Positions 29,366-39,900 of a DNA stretch of 64,000 nucleotides are shown here, in pieces. The stretch is from the NCBI GenBank assembly GCA_002438805.1, contig DJQV01000018.1, forward strand, positions 62,001 to 126,000, read 5' to 3'. Position 1 is the stretch's first letter. The number at the start of each line of letters is the position of its first letter. Below the pieces are notes generated by a model. The model was not told the DNA's origin. It saw nothing but the letters and a program-made list of their open reading frames with translations, and made no database searches. The stretch comes from Bacteroidales bacterium UBA6377. Its GTDB lineage: Bacteria; Bacteroidota; Bacteroidia; Bacteroidales; UBA932. Position numbers and translations under genes: made by a program.

Positions 29366-29383
29366 CAAAAATAGTTAAATTTG
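29366..29383. promoter_or_regulatory. Back-to-back divergent promoters of rfbB and rnhA
   Basis: TATTTTTG on the minus strand (29366-29373, for the rfbB operon, 35 nt before its ATG) and TAAATTTG on the plus strand (29376-29383, for rnhA, 6 nt before its ATG) are separated only by GT. This is the same geometry as at secA. Confidence 0.6.
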
Positions 29384-29389
29384 CCTGAA

Positions 29390-29836
29390 ATGCCAACTAA
29401 ACCGCCCATATATCTCTACACAGACGGCGCTGCAAGCGGAAACCCCGGGCCGGGAGGCTACGGCGCGATACTCCGGTGCGGCAGCCACGAGAAGGAGCTC
29501 TCCGGAGGCTTCGCATGCACGACCAACAACCGCATGGAACTGCTCGCCGTCATCCGGGGACTCGAAGCGATACGCTGGGAGGGAGCGGTGGTCAATGTGT
29601 TCAGCGACTCCACATACGTGGTCAATACCGTGACACAGGGCTGGAAGCGGAAGAAGAATCAGGACCTGTGGGCCCGTTTCGATGAGCTCGCCACCCGTTT
29701 CAGGTTGAATTTCAACTGGATAAAAGGCCATGCCGGACATCCGGAAAATGAGCGCTGCGACCGTCTGGCCGTTGCCGCATATTCGGCGGCCGGCCTACCG
29801 GAAGACAGCGGATACGAAGAGACAAAGACAAAATAA
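29390..29836 (+). CDS. rnhA: Ribonuclease HI
   Basis: 148 residues with the complete catalytic set: Asp12 (Y-T-D-G-A-A-S-G-N-P-G), Glu50 (N-N-R-M-E-L), Asp73 (F-S-D-S-T-Y) and Asp124 (E-R-C-D-R-L-A), with His in the flexible loop. It cleaves RNA in RNA-DNA hybrids. ATG 29390 is preferred to an in-frame TTG at 29381 because the TTG is part of the -7 box. pdxA starts 2 nt after the stop. Confidence 0.95.
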   Translation: MPTKPPIYLYTDGAASGNPGPGGYGAILRCGSHEKELSGGFACTTNNRMELLAVIRGLEAIRWEGAVVNVFSDSTYVVNTVTQGWKRKKNQDLWARFDELATRFRLNFNWIKGHAGHPENERCDRLAVAAYSAAGLPEDSGYEETKTK

Positions 29837-29838
29837 AT

Positions 29839-30930
29839 ATGCAGAACGACAAAATAGTTGTGGGCATCACCCAGGGTGATTCCAACGGCATCGGATATGA
29901 AGTCATCATCAAGGCCCTCGCAGACCCGAGGATACTTGAGCAGTTCACCCCGGTAATCTACGGATCATCGAAGCTTTTCGGCTTCTACCGCAAATCCATC
30001 CCGGAGATAGAACAGATGGACACCAACGCCATCGGAAGCGCAGATGAGGCGCACCCGAAGCGCATAAACATAGTCAACTGCCTGCCCGACAGCACCTATG
30101 CCGAACCGGGACAGGCCACGGCCGAGTCGGCAAAAGGCGCGATCCTCTCCCTCCAGACCGCCATCAGGGAGTTGAAGGAGGGCAAGATCGACGTCCTTGT
30201 CACCGGCCCTATCAACAAGAAAGCCATGTCCAACGAAGGCTTCGGCTTCCCGGGACACACCGAATACATACAGCACGCATTCGGAGTCAAGGACGTGGCC
30301 ATGTTCATGGTCAGCCACAGGCTCAAGCTCGGAGTGGTCACGGGGCACATCCCGCTCAAGGACGTCCCTTCACAGATCACGGAGGAAAAGATACTCAGCA
30401 AGCTGCGCCTGCTCAACCAGTCGCTCAAACAGGATTTCGTCATCGACCAGCCGCGCATCGCTGTTCTGAGCCTCAACCCGCACAGCGGCGACGGAGGTCT
30501 GCTCGGCACGGAAGAACAGGACATAATCATCCCAGCCATCCGCAAGGCCACCGAAGAGGGAATCCTGGCCTTCGGCCCGTTCTCGCCTGACGGATATTTC
30601 GGACTCAGCCACTACGAGAACTTCGACGCCACCCTGGCAATGTACCACGACCAGGGGCTGGCACCGTTTAAAGCCCTCTCCTTCGAGGACGGGGTGAATT
30701 TCACAGCAGGACTGCCGGTCATCCGCACATCCCCCGACCACGGCACAGCCTTCGAGATGGCAGGACGCGACGAGGCCGACCCGCGCTCCATGCGGGCCGC
30801 CATATTCACGGCAATCGACATCTTCCGCAACCGCCGGGAGTGGGAGGAACTGCAGAAGAACAAGATGCCTGAAAGAAAAATTGAAGAGACCGAAAGGCGC
30901 GAGCGCCCAGGAAGGCCTCAGATAGCATAA
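29839..30930 (+). CDS. pdxA: 4-hydroxythreonine-4-phosphate dehydrogenase
   Basis: 363 residues with family features: G-I-T-Q-G-D-S-N-G-I-G-Y-E at the start, V-T-G-P-I-N-K-K, G-H-T-E-Y-I (metal His), H-I-P-L-K-D-V and Y-H-D-Q-G-L-A-P (metal His), plus T-S-P-D-H-G-T-A-F-E. It makes the 3-amino-2-oxopropyl phosphate precursor of pyridoxal phosphate. It appears to be in an operon with rnhA and ends in a hairpin terminator. Confidence 0.95.
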   Translation: MQNDKIVVGITQGDSNGIGYEVIIKALADPRILEQFTPVIYGSSKLFGFYRKSIPEIEQMDTNAIGSADEAHPKRINIVNCLPDSTYAEPGQATAESAKGAILSLQTAIRELKEGKIDVLVTGPINKKAMSNEGFGFPGHTEYIQHAFGVKDVAMFMVSHRLKLGVVTGHIPLKDVPSQITEEKILSKLRLLNQSLKQDFVIDQPRIAVLSLNPHSGDGGLLGTEEQDIIIPAIRKATEEGILAFGPFSPDGYFGLSHYENFDATLAMYHDQGLAPFKALSFEDGVNFTAGLPVIRTSPDHGTAFEMAGRDEADPRSMRAAIFTAIDIFRNRREWEELQKNKMPERKIEETERRERPGRPQIA

Positions 30931-30935
30931 GGATT

Positions 30936-30970
30936 GAACCCGGGCACTATTCACCCGGGTTCTCCTTTTT
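30936..30970 (+). terminator. Terminator of rnhA-pdxA
   Basis: Arms GAACCCGGG (30936-30944) and CCCGGGTTC (30954-30962) pair perfectly, followed by TCC and a five-T run. The hairpin covers the last codons of the convergent HTCS gene. Confidence 0.8.
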
Positions 30971-33900
30971 CATATACTCGCTCGGGGACATACCGAAGGT
31001 CTGGCTGAAGACCGTGGAGAAATAATTCGGATTGGAGAAACCGGTAAGATCCGAGACTTCCGCGATGCTGTGCCGCTTCTCCCGCAGCAGGCGTGCCGCC
31101 TGGTTGAGACGAAGGTTGCGGATAAAATCGCGGGTGGAGTAGTTCGTCATCTCCTTAAGCTTGCGATGCAGATGCACGCGGCTGATTCCGACCTCTTTTG
31201 TAATGTCCTCCACCTTTAGATCCGGATTGCTCAGGTTTTCGTTGATGACCCGCATTATCCTGTCCATCAGCTTGTCGTCAGGGGATTTCAGAGTAAGTTT
31301 TTCAACCTTGTCCTCCTGGTTCTGGCTGCCGCCGTACACATTCTTCAGCCTGGCACGGGAGCGCAGCAGGTTCGATATCGTCCTGGACAGAATCTCTATG
31401 TTGAACGGCTTAGTCAAGTAGGCGTCAGCTCCGGAATCGAGGCCCTGGGCGTTGTCGGAAGTCTCCGACTTGGCGGTCAGCAGGACTACCGGAGTGGAGT
31501 TGAGATTGACGTTCTTGCGTATCTGGCGGCACAACTCGAATCCGTCCATCCCCGGCATCATGACATCACTGACTATCAGTTCCGGCCTCTCCTTAAGGGC
31601 CATGTGAAAGGCTTCCTGACCGTCCGCGCAGCAGATTACACGATATTCAGCCGAGAGTTCGTCCATGAGATAATTCCTGATCTCATCATCATCATCGACA
31701 ATCATCACTACGTGCTTGCGGCCTCCTGCCTTGTGAGGCTGCATGGATTTTGTCTCCGCATCAGGACATGCGCAAGGCTGTTTCTTCACTTCCAACGGCT
31801 CTTCCTCCGATGAAATCTGCTCCGGTTTCAGGTGTGCGCACCCTTCCGGAAGACGGACCGTGAATTGCGTTCCCTGACCCTCCGGATTCGGGTCCACACT
31901 GATGGTGCCGTGATGCAGCCTGACAAGTGAGCGGGTGAGATTCATGCCAATGCCGGCACCGCCCTTGCGTGCGTCACGCCCCTTTTCCGCCTGCCAGAAA
32001 CGCTCGAAGATATGCCTCCGCTCTTCTTCACTCATGCCGATGCCGCTGTCCGTGAAGCGCAGCACCGCCATACCGTTCTCTTCGCTGAGGCTTATGCTTA
32101 TCTTGCCGGAATCGCCGGTGAACTTGAACGCGTTGGAAAGAATGTTCACGATTATCTTGTCTAGACCGCTCCTGTCCACCCACAGCTGAAGGCTGTCAAT
32201 CCCCTCATGCCGGAAAGTGAAATCGATACCGCGCTCCGCCGCCTGGGCGTTGAAGATAGAGGCGGTCTCGGCCACGAAAGAGACGAGATCAGTCGGACTG
32301 AAATGCAGATCCATCTGTCCCTTGTCTATCTTCTGGGCGTCCAGCATCTGGTCCATCAGTTTGACGATTCTTTCTGAATTCTTCATTATGGAACGGTACG
32401 TAGCCTGTCTCGCAGGATCGCGGTCCGTATTCAAAAGTCTCTGTACCGGACTGATTATAAGAGACATAGGATTCCGTATCTCATGAGAGAGATTGGTGAA
32501 CGCCTCGATCTTCTGCAGATTTCTCCGGCTCAATATCCTTCGCCTTATGTCCCATATCGCTATTACCGCAAACACGGCATATATGAGCATGGCCCACCAT
32601 GAGCCCCACCATGGATGCCGGATGCGGATGCTGAATGTCTCTTCCGGCGAAACCTGGTCATAGTCAAGCGCCCGGAATGCCAGAGCATGACGTCCCGGGG
32701 CCAGATCGACCAAAGAGATGGTGCTCTGCCCGTGAGGAAGCGTCACCCACTTGCCGCCAAGCCTGTATTGCCATTGGAGACGCTCGGGGCTGTTCAGTTC
32801 AAGGGTGCTGAATTCCACGCTCAATGAATTCTGCATGTAGCCGAGATCGATTCTGTCCGCATCCTCGACAGGTGAGTCTATCATGTATCTGTGTCCGCTT
32901 TTCATGCCCATCTTTACAGGGGTGCCGTCCACATACAGGCCTGTGATCCTCGGCGTCCATTTTTTTTGAGGCGCGGTGATCTCCTTGGGGTTGAACCATG
33001 TCAATCCGTTGGTGCCTCCGAACCAGAGGTTCCCTTCTTCATCGCGGAACGACGCGCCCTTGGTGAACTCGTTGCCCTGAAGACCGTCACTGTAGTAATA
33101 ATTGATGAACTTGCCGTCGGCTACGCTGTATCGTGACAAACCTGAGTTGGAACTCGTCCAGATGTCCCCGGCACTGTCACCGCATACGGCATAGACGGCA
33201 TTGTTCGGAAGTCCGTCATCCGTGTTGAGCAGCCTGTCCTCCCCGCTGCGCGGATCCATAAGGCGCAGCCCCCCGTCGGTCCCGAGCCATAGACGCCCGG
33301 CGTTGTCCTCATGGATGGAATAGACTATTTCCCGGGTACTCAGCCACTTGCCAGCCATGCCATCCCCGGAGAGTTCCAGATATCCGGCCCCATCGTATGT
33401 GCCTATATACAATCTGCCGGAAGGAGAGTGGTGCAGACAGGTGATCCAGTTGTTATGTATCTTGCCAGACGGGACACGTGAGATCTTCCCGCTGCCCCTC
33501 TCCATGAAGAAGAGTCCGCCACCCATGGAGGCGACCCATATCCGGCCGCTGCCGTCCTCGGCAAGACAGTAGATATTCTCAGCCTCTTTGCCGTCCTGGT
33601 CCACAAGACCAGTGATGTGCTCTATCCTGTCCGTGCTGCGGTCCAGTCTGTGCAACCCTTTAAGATAAGAACCTATCCAGATGGTTCCTCCTGAATCCTC
33701 AAACAGACTCATCACAGTGGCGGGCGCTTCCTTCCCGGCAGCATAGTGGCGGGACCTGCCGGAAGGGTCAATCCTGTAGAGACCGTCATTATCTGTTCCG
33801 ACCCAAAGAGTACCGGAGCCGTCTTTTCGGATAGCGTTCACGCATGCATCACCTATCAGATTCGCATCAACGGAGCCTGCTCCGATATAATGGAAATTGT

Positions 33901-34891
33901 TGACCTGCCCCGGAATCATCATCACCCCTTTCTGATAAACGGCGACCCACAGGTTGCCGGAATTGTCGCAGAGCATGGAGTGGATCTTGGAGTTCAAGGT
34001 GTTGAAATGGCTGTCCCCGAAAGGATATTGCTTGAGAGTCATTTCTTTGCTGTTGAAGTTGAAGATACCGTTCCCGTCAGATCCTACAAGGGTGCCCGTC
34101 CTGGAGTCCGAGAGTATCGACTTGACCCTCAAGCCCTCGATTCCCTCAGGCTCCACATGGGCAAAATCATCTGACTGCCTGCGGTATACGAAAAGTCCAT
34201 TCCCACCGGTACCCACCAGGACGTTGCCATAGGTGTCCACGCACAGGCACGATATCGAGCCTGCGTTCCCGATGAAACTGTAGGTGCTGCTTTTCCCTGA
34301 AGGAGATATCCGGTGCAGCCATTTGCCGTTGCGGACAAGCCATAGATTGCCATCGTGATCTTCGGTCAGGTAACTCAGCATATTGGTCGGGACGGAGAGC
34401 TCAACCGGGGTGACCGTCCAGCGTCCGTTTTCCTCCGCAAGTGAAAGCAGGGTGTTCCCCGACACAAGGATCTCCCCGCTGCGTCTCTCAAGAATGCAGT
34501 TGACATTGCCATGGAATACCGTCCCGTCCGGATGCACAGCCTGCCTGTAGAAACTGTCCCTGCCCCTGTCATATATCTGCAGTCCGTTGTATGTCCCGAT
34601 GATCAGCCTGCCGCCCGAGTCTTCCACCACTGTCTTGACATAGCTGTTGCATAAAGAATTAGGATCATCCGCCGAATGTCTGTACGTGGTGAATTTCACC
34701 CCGTCGTAGCGGTTGAGCCCGTCTTCAGTGGAAATCCATATCATGCTGCGGCTGTCCTGCATTATCTGGTTGATGGAACTGCAGGAGATTTCCCCGTCGG
34801 TGGTGAACAGTTTTGTCTGTGAGCGGGCGATGACAGGTGCCATGGCCATCATCACGCAGCATACAAGCCGCGCCGCGATAGTGTTACTCAT
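30947..34891 (-). CDS. Hybrid two-component system regulator (HTCS) of a SusCD locus
   Basis: 1314 residues. A signal peptide is followed by a periplasmic sensor of repeated Reg_prop blades (I-W-I-S-T-E-D-G-L and L-W-V-G-T-D-N-D-G-L type) and a Y_Y_Y domain, then one membrane helix near 770. HisKA has the phospho-His in N-L-S-H-E-I-R-N-P-M near 800; HATPase has D-S-G-I-G-M and G-G-A-G-I-G-M. A receiver has Asp in V-S-D-V-M-M-P-G near 1108, and an AraC-type DNA-binding domain ends the protein. It senses a glycan fragment and activates the linked SusC/SusD genes. All domain motifs look functional. Confidence 0.95.
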   Translation of the reverse strand: MSNTIAARLVCCVMMAMAPVIARSQTKLFTTDGEISCSSINQIMQDSRSMIWISTEDGLNRYDGVKFTTYRHSADDPNSLCNSYVKTVVEDSGGRLIIGTYNGLQIYDRGRDSFYRQAVHPDGTVFHGNVNCILERRSGEILVSGNTLLSLAEENGRWTVTPVELSVPTNMLSYLTEDHDGNLWLVRNGKWLHRISPSGKSSTYSFIGNAGSISCLCVDTYGNVLVGTGGNGLFVYRRQSDDFAHVEPEGIEGLRVKSILSDSRTGTLVGSDGNGIFNFNSKEMTLKQYPFGDSHFNTLNSKIHSMLCDNSGNLWVAVYQKGVMMIPGQVNNFHYIGAGSVDANLIGDACVNAIRKDGSGTLWVGTDNDGLYRIDPSGRSRHYAAGKEAPATVMSLFEDSGGTIWIGSYLKGLHRLDRSTDRIEHITGLVDQDGKEAENIYCLAEDGSGRIWVASMGGGLFFMERGSGKISRVPSGKIHNNWITCLHHSPSGRLYIGTYDGAGYLELSGDGMAGKWLSTREIVYSIHEDNAGRLWLGTDGGLRLMDPRSGEDRLLNTDDGLPNNAVYAVCGDSAGDIWTSSNSGLSRYSVADGKFINYYYSDGLQGNEFTKGASFRDEEGNLWFGGTNGLTWFNPKEITAPQKKWTPRITGLYVDGTPVKMGMKSGHRYMIDSPVEDADRIDLGYMQNSLSVEFSTLELNSPERLQWQYRLGGKWVTLPHGQSTISLVDLAPGRHALAFRALDYDQVSPEETFSIRIRHPWWGSWWAMLIYAVFAVIAIWDIRRRILSRRNLQKIEAFTNLSHEIRNPMSLIISPVQRLLNTDRDPARQATYRSIMKNSERIVKLMDQMLDAQKIDKGQMDLHFSPTDLVSFVAETASIFNAQAAERGIDFTFRHEGIDSLQLWVDRSGLDKIIVNILSNAFKFTGDSGKISISLSEENGMAVLRFTDSGIGMSEEERRHIFERFWQAEKGRDARKGGAGIGMNLTRSLVRLHHGTISVDPNPEGQGTQFTVRLPEGCAHLKPEQISSEEEPLEVKKQPCACPDAETKSMQPHKAGGRKHVVMIVDDDDEIRNYLMDELSAEYRVICCADGQEAFHMALKERPELIVSDVMMPGMDGFELCRQIRKNVNLNSTPVVLLTAKSETSDNAQGLDSGADAYLTKPFNIEILSRTISNLLRSRARLKNVYGGSQNQEDKVEKLTLKSPDDKLMDRIMRVINENLSNPDLKVEDITKEVGISRVHLHRKLKEMTNYSTRDFIRNLRLNQAARLLREKRHSIAEVSDLTGFSNPNYFSTVFSQTFGMSPSEYMKKENPGE

Positions 34892-34909
34892 TACGTGTCA
34901 GATTTTCCG

Positions 34910-34952
34910 CAATGTAACAAAAAAATCCGAGAAACATCCGCGCATGTTACAT
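34910..34952. promoter_or_regulatory. Inverted GTTACAT motifs upstream of the HTCS gene
   Basis: Upstream of the HTCS start, GTTACATTG lies on the minus strand (34910-34918) and TGTTACAT on the plus strand (34945-34952). The 9-mer GTTACATTG recurs upstream of susC at 40180-40188. Candidate regulator site; not proven. Confidence 0.35.
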
Positions 34953-34972
34953 ATATGGAGGAACACGCATTC

Positions 34973-35007
34973 AAAAAGAAGAAGGCGGCCTCCCGGCCGC
35001 CTTCTTC
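34973..35007 (-). terminator. Terminator after the SusD gene
   Basis: Perfect 13-bp arms (34978-34990 and 34995-35007) with a 4-nt loop; on the minus strand the hairpin runs into a five-T tract. It separates susC-susD from the HTCS gene. Confidence 0.85.
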
Positions 35008-35025
35008 CAACTCAGTATAACCAAA

Positions 35026-36978
35026 TCACTTGTTCCTGTAACCAGGGTTCTGGTATGCCTCCTTCTCCTCTTCGGTCATTTCCATGCCGTCGAGCTGTCC
35101 CTGCGGGATAGGGCGGAGGTAGTGGAAGTCCTCGATAGTCCTCGTATAGGTCTTGAGTTCCCTCTTGTCATAGAAGTTGTGTCCTGCTATGGAGTAGCTT
35201 GCGGCACGCTCCTTCCACATCTGGGTGCGGACAAGATCCTGCCAGCGGTAGCCCTCGCCGTAGAACTCGCGCATACGCTCGTCAAGGATATAGTCGATGT
35301 CTATCTGCGCAGGGGTGGCAGCGGCCATCTCTTGGCTGTAATCAACCTTCTTGTCACGTATGTTGGCATCATCGGAGTCCTTGTTCCACCTTCCGGCGCG
35401 CTCACGGAGCACATTGACAAGCTCACGTGCGCTCATGCTTCCGGTAGCCCCCTTGACTGCGGCCTCGGCGGCCACAAGATAGAGTTCAGAGAACTTGGCG
35501 ATGTTGAAAGGACGGGTGCTGCCCGCGTTAGGCTGGCCCACAGAACCGTTGTTGTCGGTACGGTAAGGTCCGAGTTTCCAAAGTCCAGGGAAGCACTGGC
35601 GGTTGATGTCCTCAGGACCAACAACATAGTCAGCCCTGCCCGGGAGAGTGCCTACTCCGATATTGTCCGTGGATCCCTGCTCCGGGTAGGAGATCGCAGT
35701 CTCCGGCTGCTCGCCCAGGAAGGTGAGGACCGGTTCGTCAAGCTTGACGCTCATGCCGTTGGCTCCGAAGAGTTCGGTGAAGGTCTTGCCGGTCTTGTCC
35801 CAGTTGCCGCGGTAGACGCTTGTGAAAGTGCCGTCGAAGCGGGAGTCATGCTCCTTGTCCGTGAAGATGTCGCGGAGGACCTCCACAGTCGGGCACATAC
35901 GTGTCCAAGGCCTGCCATAAGGCTGCTCGGCGGCACGCGGGGTGGACTCCACCTGATTGCCAGCAGCGTCAAGGAGCCTGAGGTTAGGATAGTTCCAGTT
36001 CATCATCCAGCCGGCGAAGTTGTCCGGAGCGCTGCCGCTTCCGTAATAGAGGGAACCAGCATTGTAGAACTCGTCCGCCTCGGTATGGTCGGCGTAGAGG
36101 AGGATCTCCTTGTTGCGGTCGAAGAGGGCGTTGTTGACGTCATAGTAATTCTCCATCAGGCCGAACCCGGCCGGGTTGTTGATGGCTTCGAGGGCGGTGT
36201 CATAGGCTGCCTGGAAATACCACTTGGCGTCGTGTCCGTCAGGATCGGTGCGGCTGCACTCAGGATAGGTGGCGATGCCCTTAGGGTTCTCAAGCCACCA
36301 CGCGTAGGTCAAGTATGCCTTGGCGAGGAAAAGCCTTGCAAGGGTCTTGGTCGCGCCGCCGGTGACACGTCCGGCGTCCGGAAGGTTCTCGACAGCAGTC
36401 TTGAGATCCGGGAAAATGGCCTTGGTATAAACCTCCGGTACGGTGTTGCGCACTGATGTACGGGACGGGCTGGTGTTGAACTTCAGTTCACCCGCACCGA
36501 GATCGAGAGGCACGCCTCCGAAAGTCTGCACGAGCTGGAAGTAGTCGAAGGCGCGGAAGAACCTCGCCTCGGAGATGAGGGACTCGCTGATGCCGACCTC
36601 CGCAGCGTTCTCTATGATTCCGCTGCAGGTGTTGATATTGGCGAAAGCGGTGCCCCAGAGCACGTCGGAACGGCTGGAAGTCGAAGTGAGGTTGCCTACT
36701 CCTGAAAGGTCGGCATCCTTGAAGTTGTTGTCGGCATCGTGGGCCCAGGTGGCCTCATCTGTACCGGTCTCGCAGATATTGTAGTAGTAGGCCTGTCCAT
36801 ATATGTAGCGCAGGTGGGCGTACAGGGAGGTCAGACCGCCCTTGATGCCCTGCTCCGACTTGAAGAACTCCGGAGTGAAGGTCGCGCGGGGCTTCTCGTC
36901 CAGCACCTTGGAGCAGGACACTGCCATACCGGCCGCGAGAGCGGCTGCGCAAAGTATTTTGATGGTTGATTGTCTCAT
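35026..36978 (-). CDS. SusD/RagB-family outer-membrane glycan-binding lipoprotein
   Basis: 650 residues with a lipoprotein signal (A-V-S-C-S-K, Cys near 22). The SusD N-terminal TPR-like region starts with K-V-L-D-E-K-P, and the C-terminal domain ends in R-Q-N/Y-Y-L-L-P-I-P-type sequence (Y-L-R-P-I-P-Q). It forms the surface lid over the SusC channel. The gene starts 19 nt after the susC stop and ends at a strong terminator. Ligand unknown. Confidence 0.93.
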   Translation of the reverse strand: MRQSTIKILCAAALAAGMAVSCSKVLDEKPRATFTPEFFKSEQGIKGGLTSLYAHLRYIYGQAYYYNICETGTDEATWAHDADNNFKDADLSGVGNLTSTSSRSDVLWGTAFANINTCSGIIENAAEVGISESLISEARFFRAFDYFQLVQTFGGVPLDLGAGELKFNTSPSRTSVRNTVPEVYTKAIFPDLKTAVENLPDAGRVTGGATKTLARLFLAKAYLTYAWWLENPKGIATYPECSRTDPDGHDAKWYFQAAYDTALEAINNPAGFGLMENYYDVNNALFDRNKEILLYADHTEADEFYNAGSLYYGSGSAPDNFAGWMMNWNYPNLRLLDAAGNQVESTPRAAEQPYGRPWTRMCPTVEVLRDIFTDKEHDSRFDGTFTSVYRGNWDKTGKTFTELFGANGMSVKLDEPVLTFLGEQPETAISYPEQGSTDNIGVGTLPGRADYVVGPEDINRQCFPGLWKLGPYRTDNNGSVGQPNAGSTRPFNIAKFSELYLVAAEAAVKGATGSMSARELVNVLRERAGRWNKDSDDANIRDKKVDYSQEMAAATPAQIDIDYILDERMREFYGEGYRWQDLVRTQMWKERAASYSIAGHNFYDKRELKTYTRTIEDFHYLRPIPQGQLDGMEMTEEEKEAYQNPGYRNK

Positions 36979-36997
36979 AATATATGATTATATCAGA

Positions 36998-39900
36998 TTA
37001 GAATGTCAAGTTGATTCCGAAAAGATAGTTGCGGGTGGTCGGCGAGTTGGTGCCGATGATAGGGAGACTGTGGGAACCTGACTTCATGCTGACGGCCACG
37101 TTCTGGTCGTTGTACGAGTTGGTCTCCGGGTCAAGGCCGCATTCAGAGGTGAACGGAGCATAGATGACGAACGGGTTCTGCACGGTGGCGTACACTCTCA
37201 GGTTGCTTGCGCCGAGTTTGCGCAGCCAGTTCATGTTGTCGAAAGTATAGGCCAGAGTGATGGTGCGCAGCTTGATGTATGAAGCATCGAAGTATCCGAG
37301 GGTGCTGCCGTACTTAGGGTTGTCACCGTCCTGGATGCCTCCAGGGAGAGGATAGCGGGCGCCTGTGTTCTCAGGTGTCCAGTAGTCCACGTCCACATTG
37401 CCGCGGCGGCCCGTAAGCATGTTGAGGTAGCCGCTTGAAGAATGGAGGGAGCTGATGAGGATGCCGCCGCACTTGAATGCACCTACAGCACTGAGTTCAA
37501 AGCCCTTGTAGGCCACGCGGGTGTTGAAGCCGCCCTGGAACTTCGGCTCCATGCTCTGGATCTGCCTGTCTGAGGCGTTGATGGAGCGGGTCGGAGTGCC
37601 GTCTTCATTGTAGTCTCCGGTGTACTTCACCTTGATCATACCCACATTGCCGCCAGGCTCGAGGATGTCGAGGTACTTGTCGTCCTGCTGCCAGATGCCC
37701 TCGTACTGATAGTCGTAGATGACATCGATAGGATAGCCCACGAACCATCCGTTGCCCTCGTCACGGTCCGCTCCTGAAGCGAGGGAGACGATGCGGTTGC
37801 GGTTGGCGTAGAGGTTGAGTCCGGCATCCCAGGTCCATCCGTCGAGGTTGTCGATGATGGTGCCGTTGAGGGTGAGTTCTATACCCTTGTTCTCGGTGTT
37901 GCCGACATTGCCCGTATAGCTGCCCACTCCGGCGGTGCCAGGGAGGCTGACGTTGAGAAGAAGGTCACTCGTCTTCTGGGTGTAGTACTCGAAGGTACCG
38001 GAAAGCCTGTTGTTGAAGAGGGCGAAGTCCACACCGAAGTTCCATGTGGAAGAGTACTCCCAGCCGAGGAGGTCGTTAGGAAGGGTGGACACATAATAGC
38101 CTGTAGCGAAGGTGTCGCCGAAGTTGTACGGCCTGGTGGCGAGGGATCCTAGGGTAGAATATGGGCTCACGGCCTGGTTGGAGGTCTGTCCGTAGCCGGC
38201 GCGGAGCTTGAGGGCGTCGAGCCAGTGGATGTCTTCCATGAAACTCTCCCTCTTCATGTTCCATCCGAGGGAAACGGCAGGGTATGTGTGCCACTGGTGT
38301 CCCTTGGCAAGACGTGAGGAACCGTCTGAACGCACGGTGGCCATGAGCATGTACTTGTTGTCATAAGAGTATGACACACGGCCCATCCATGACACGAGGC
38401 CGGCCATCCAGTAGCCCTGGTATGCAGGGTTGATGGTCTTGGTGCCGAGGGCATGGCCGAGATTATAGTACTGGAAGTCAGGGGACGGGATGTCCTGGGC
38501 TGACATGTGGGACTGGGTGAACTTGGTCTGCTCCGCAGAATACATGGCCACTGCGCTGACCTTGTGCTTGTCGGCGAATGTCCTGTCATAGGAGAGGAGG
38601 TGCTCTACGGTCCAGTTGAGGGTCTCCTGATGCATTATGGAAGCTGAAGACTCGGTGTTAGGGTTGGTGTTGTTGACACCGACGCCGGTGTAGGTTCCGG
38701 TCTTGGATCCGCGGTAGTTGAGACCTATGTTGATACGGTACTTGAGTCCCTTGACCCAAGGGGCCTGGACTTCTCCATAGAAGTTGTTGTAGCTTGCGAG
38801 GGAAGCGGTCTCGTTGATCCACTCGTCCTTGAGGCCCTCGACCACGTCGCGTGTCATCACCCAAGTCTCGTCGTTGGCTGTCTTGATGGTGCGCTTGAGC
38901 GTGCCGTCGGCATTATAAGGATCAGCTATAGGGGAAGCCGCCAGCACGTTGTAGAGTCCGATCTGGTTGCCATGGTTCATGCTGTAGCTTGAGTTGGTGG
39001 CAAGGCCGAAGCGGAAATACTTGCCCACGCCCTGGTCGAAGCTGCTGTGGATGGAATACCTGTCATAGTACTGGGTAGGGACAACGGCCTCATCGCGGTA
39101 GTAGCCCGCACCGAAGCTGTAGTTGCCCCCACGGGTGCCGCCGGCCACCGATACATCGTGGCTATTGACCATGCCGGTGCGGTAGAAGAGATCCTGCCAG
39201 TCGGTGTTGACATTGTCAGCCTCGTCGTCTCCGTTGGAGAACTTGCCCGCAAGGGCACGCATCTTGACGAATTTCTCGCCCTGCATCATAGGATAACGCG
39301 CGAAGACGGTCTTCGCTCCGACGTAGCCGTTGTAGCTCACTTTGGCCGGAGAGCCTTCAAGACCGCGGTTCGTGGTGACGAGGATCACGCCGTTGGCGCC
39401 ACGTGAACCGTAGATTGCCGTGGAAGAAGCATCCTTGAGGATGTCCATCGACTTGATGTCGTTAGGGTTGATGTCGGAGATGCTTCCCATGAACGGGATA
39501 CCGTCCAGTACGATAAGAGGGTCGTTGGACGCGGTCAGCGAGCGCTGTCCGCGGATGCGAATCTGCATCGCGGCGCCTGGCTGGGAAGAAGTCTGGGTCA
39601 TCTCGACACCGGCAACCCTGTTCTGGAGGGCGTAGCTGATGTTGGTTGCAGGGACTTCCCTCAAGACATCCCCGCCCACGGAGGCGATGGAACCTGTCAC
39701 ATCCGAGCGGCGCTGCGTGCCGTAACCGATGGCTACAGCCTCCTCAAGGAGCTGGGCGTCCTCTTCAAGGGTGATGATCTGGTGGGTTTTTCCGTCAAGT
39801 TTCACCTCTTTCTCCACATAACCTATGCAGGAGACTACAAGAGTGGCGTTCTTGCTCTTGACATCGATTGAGAATGTGCCGTCAGCACCGGTCGTAACAC

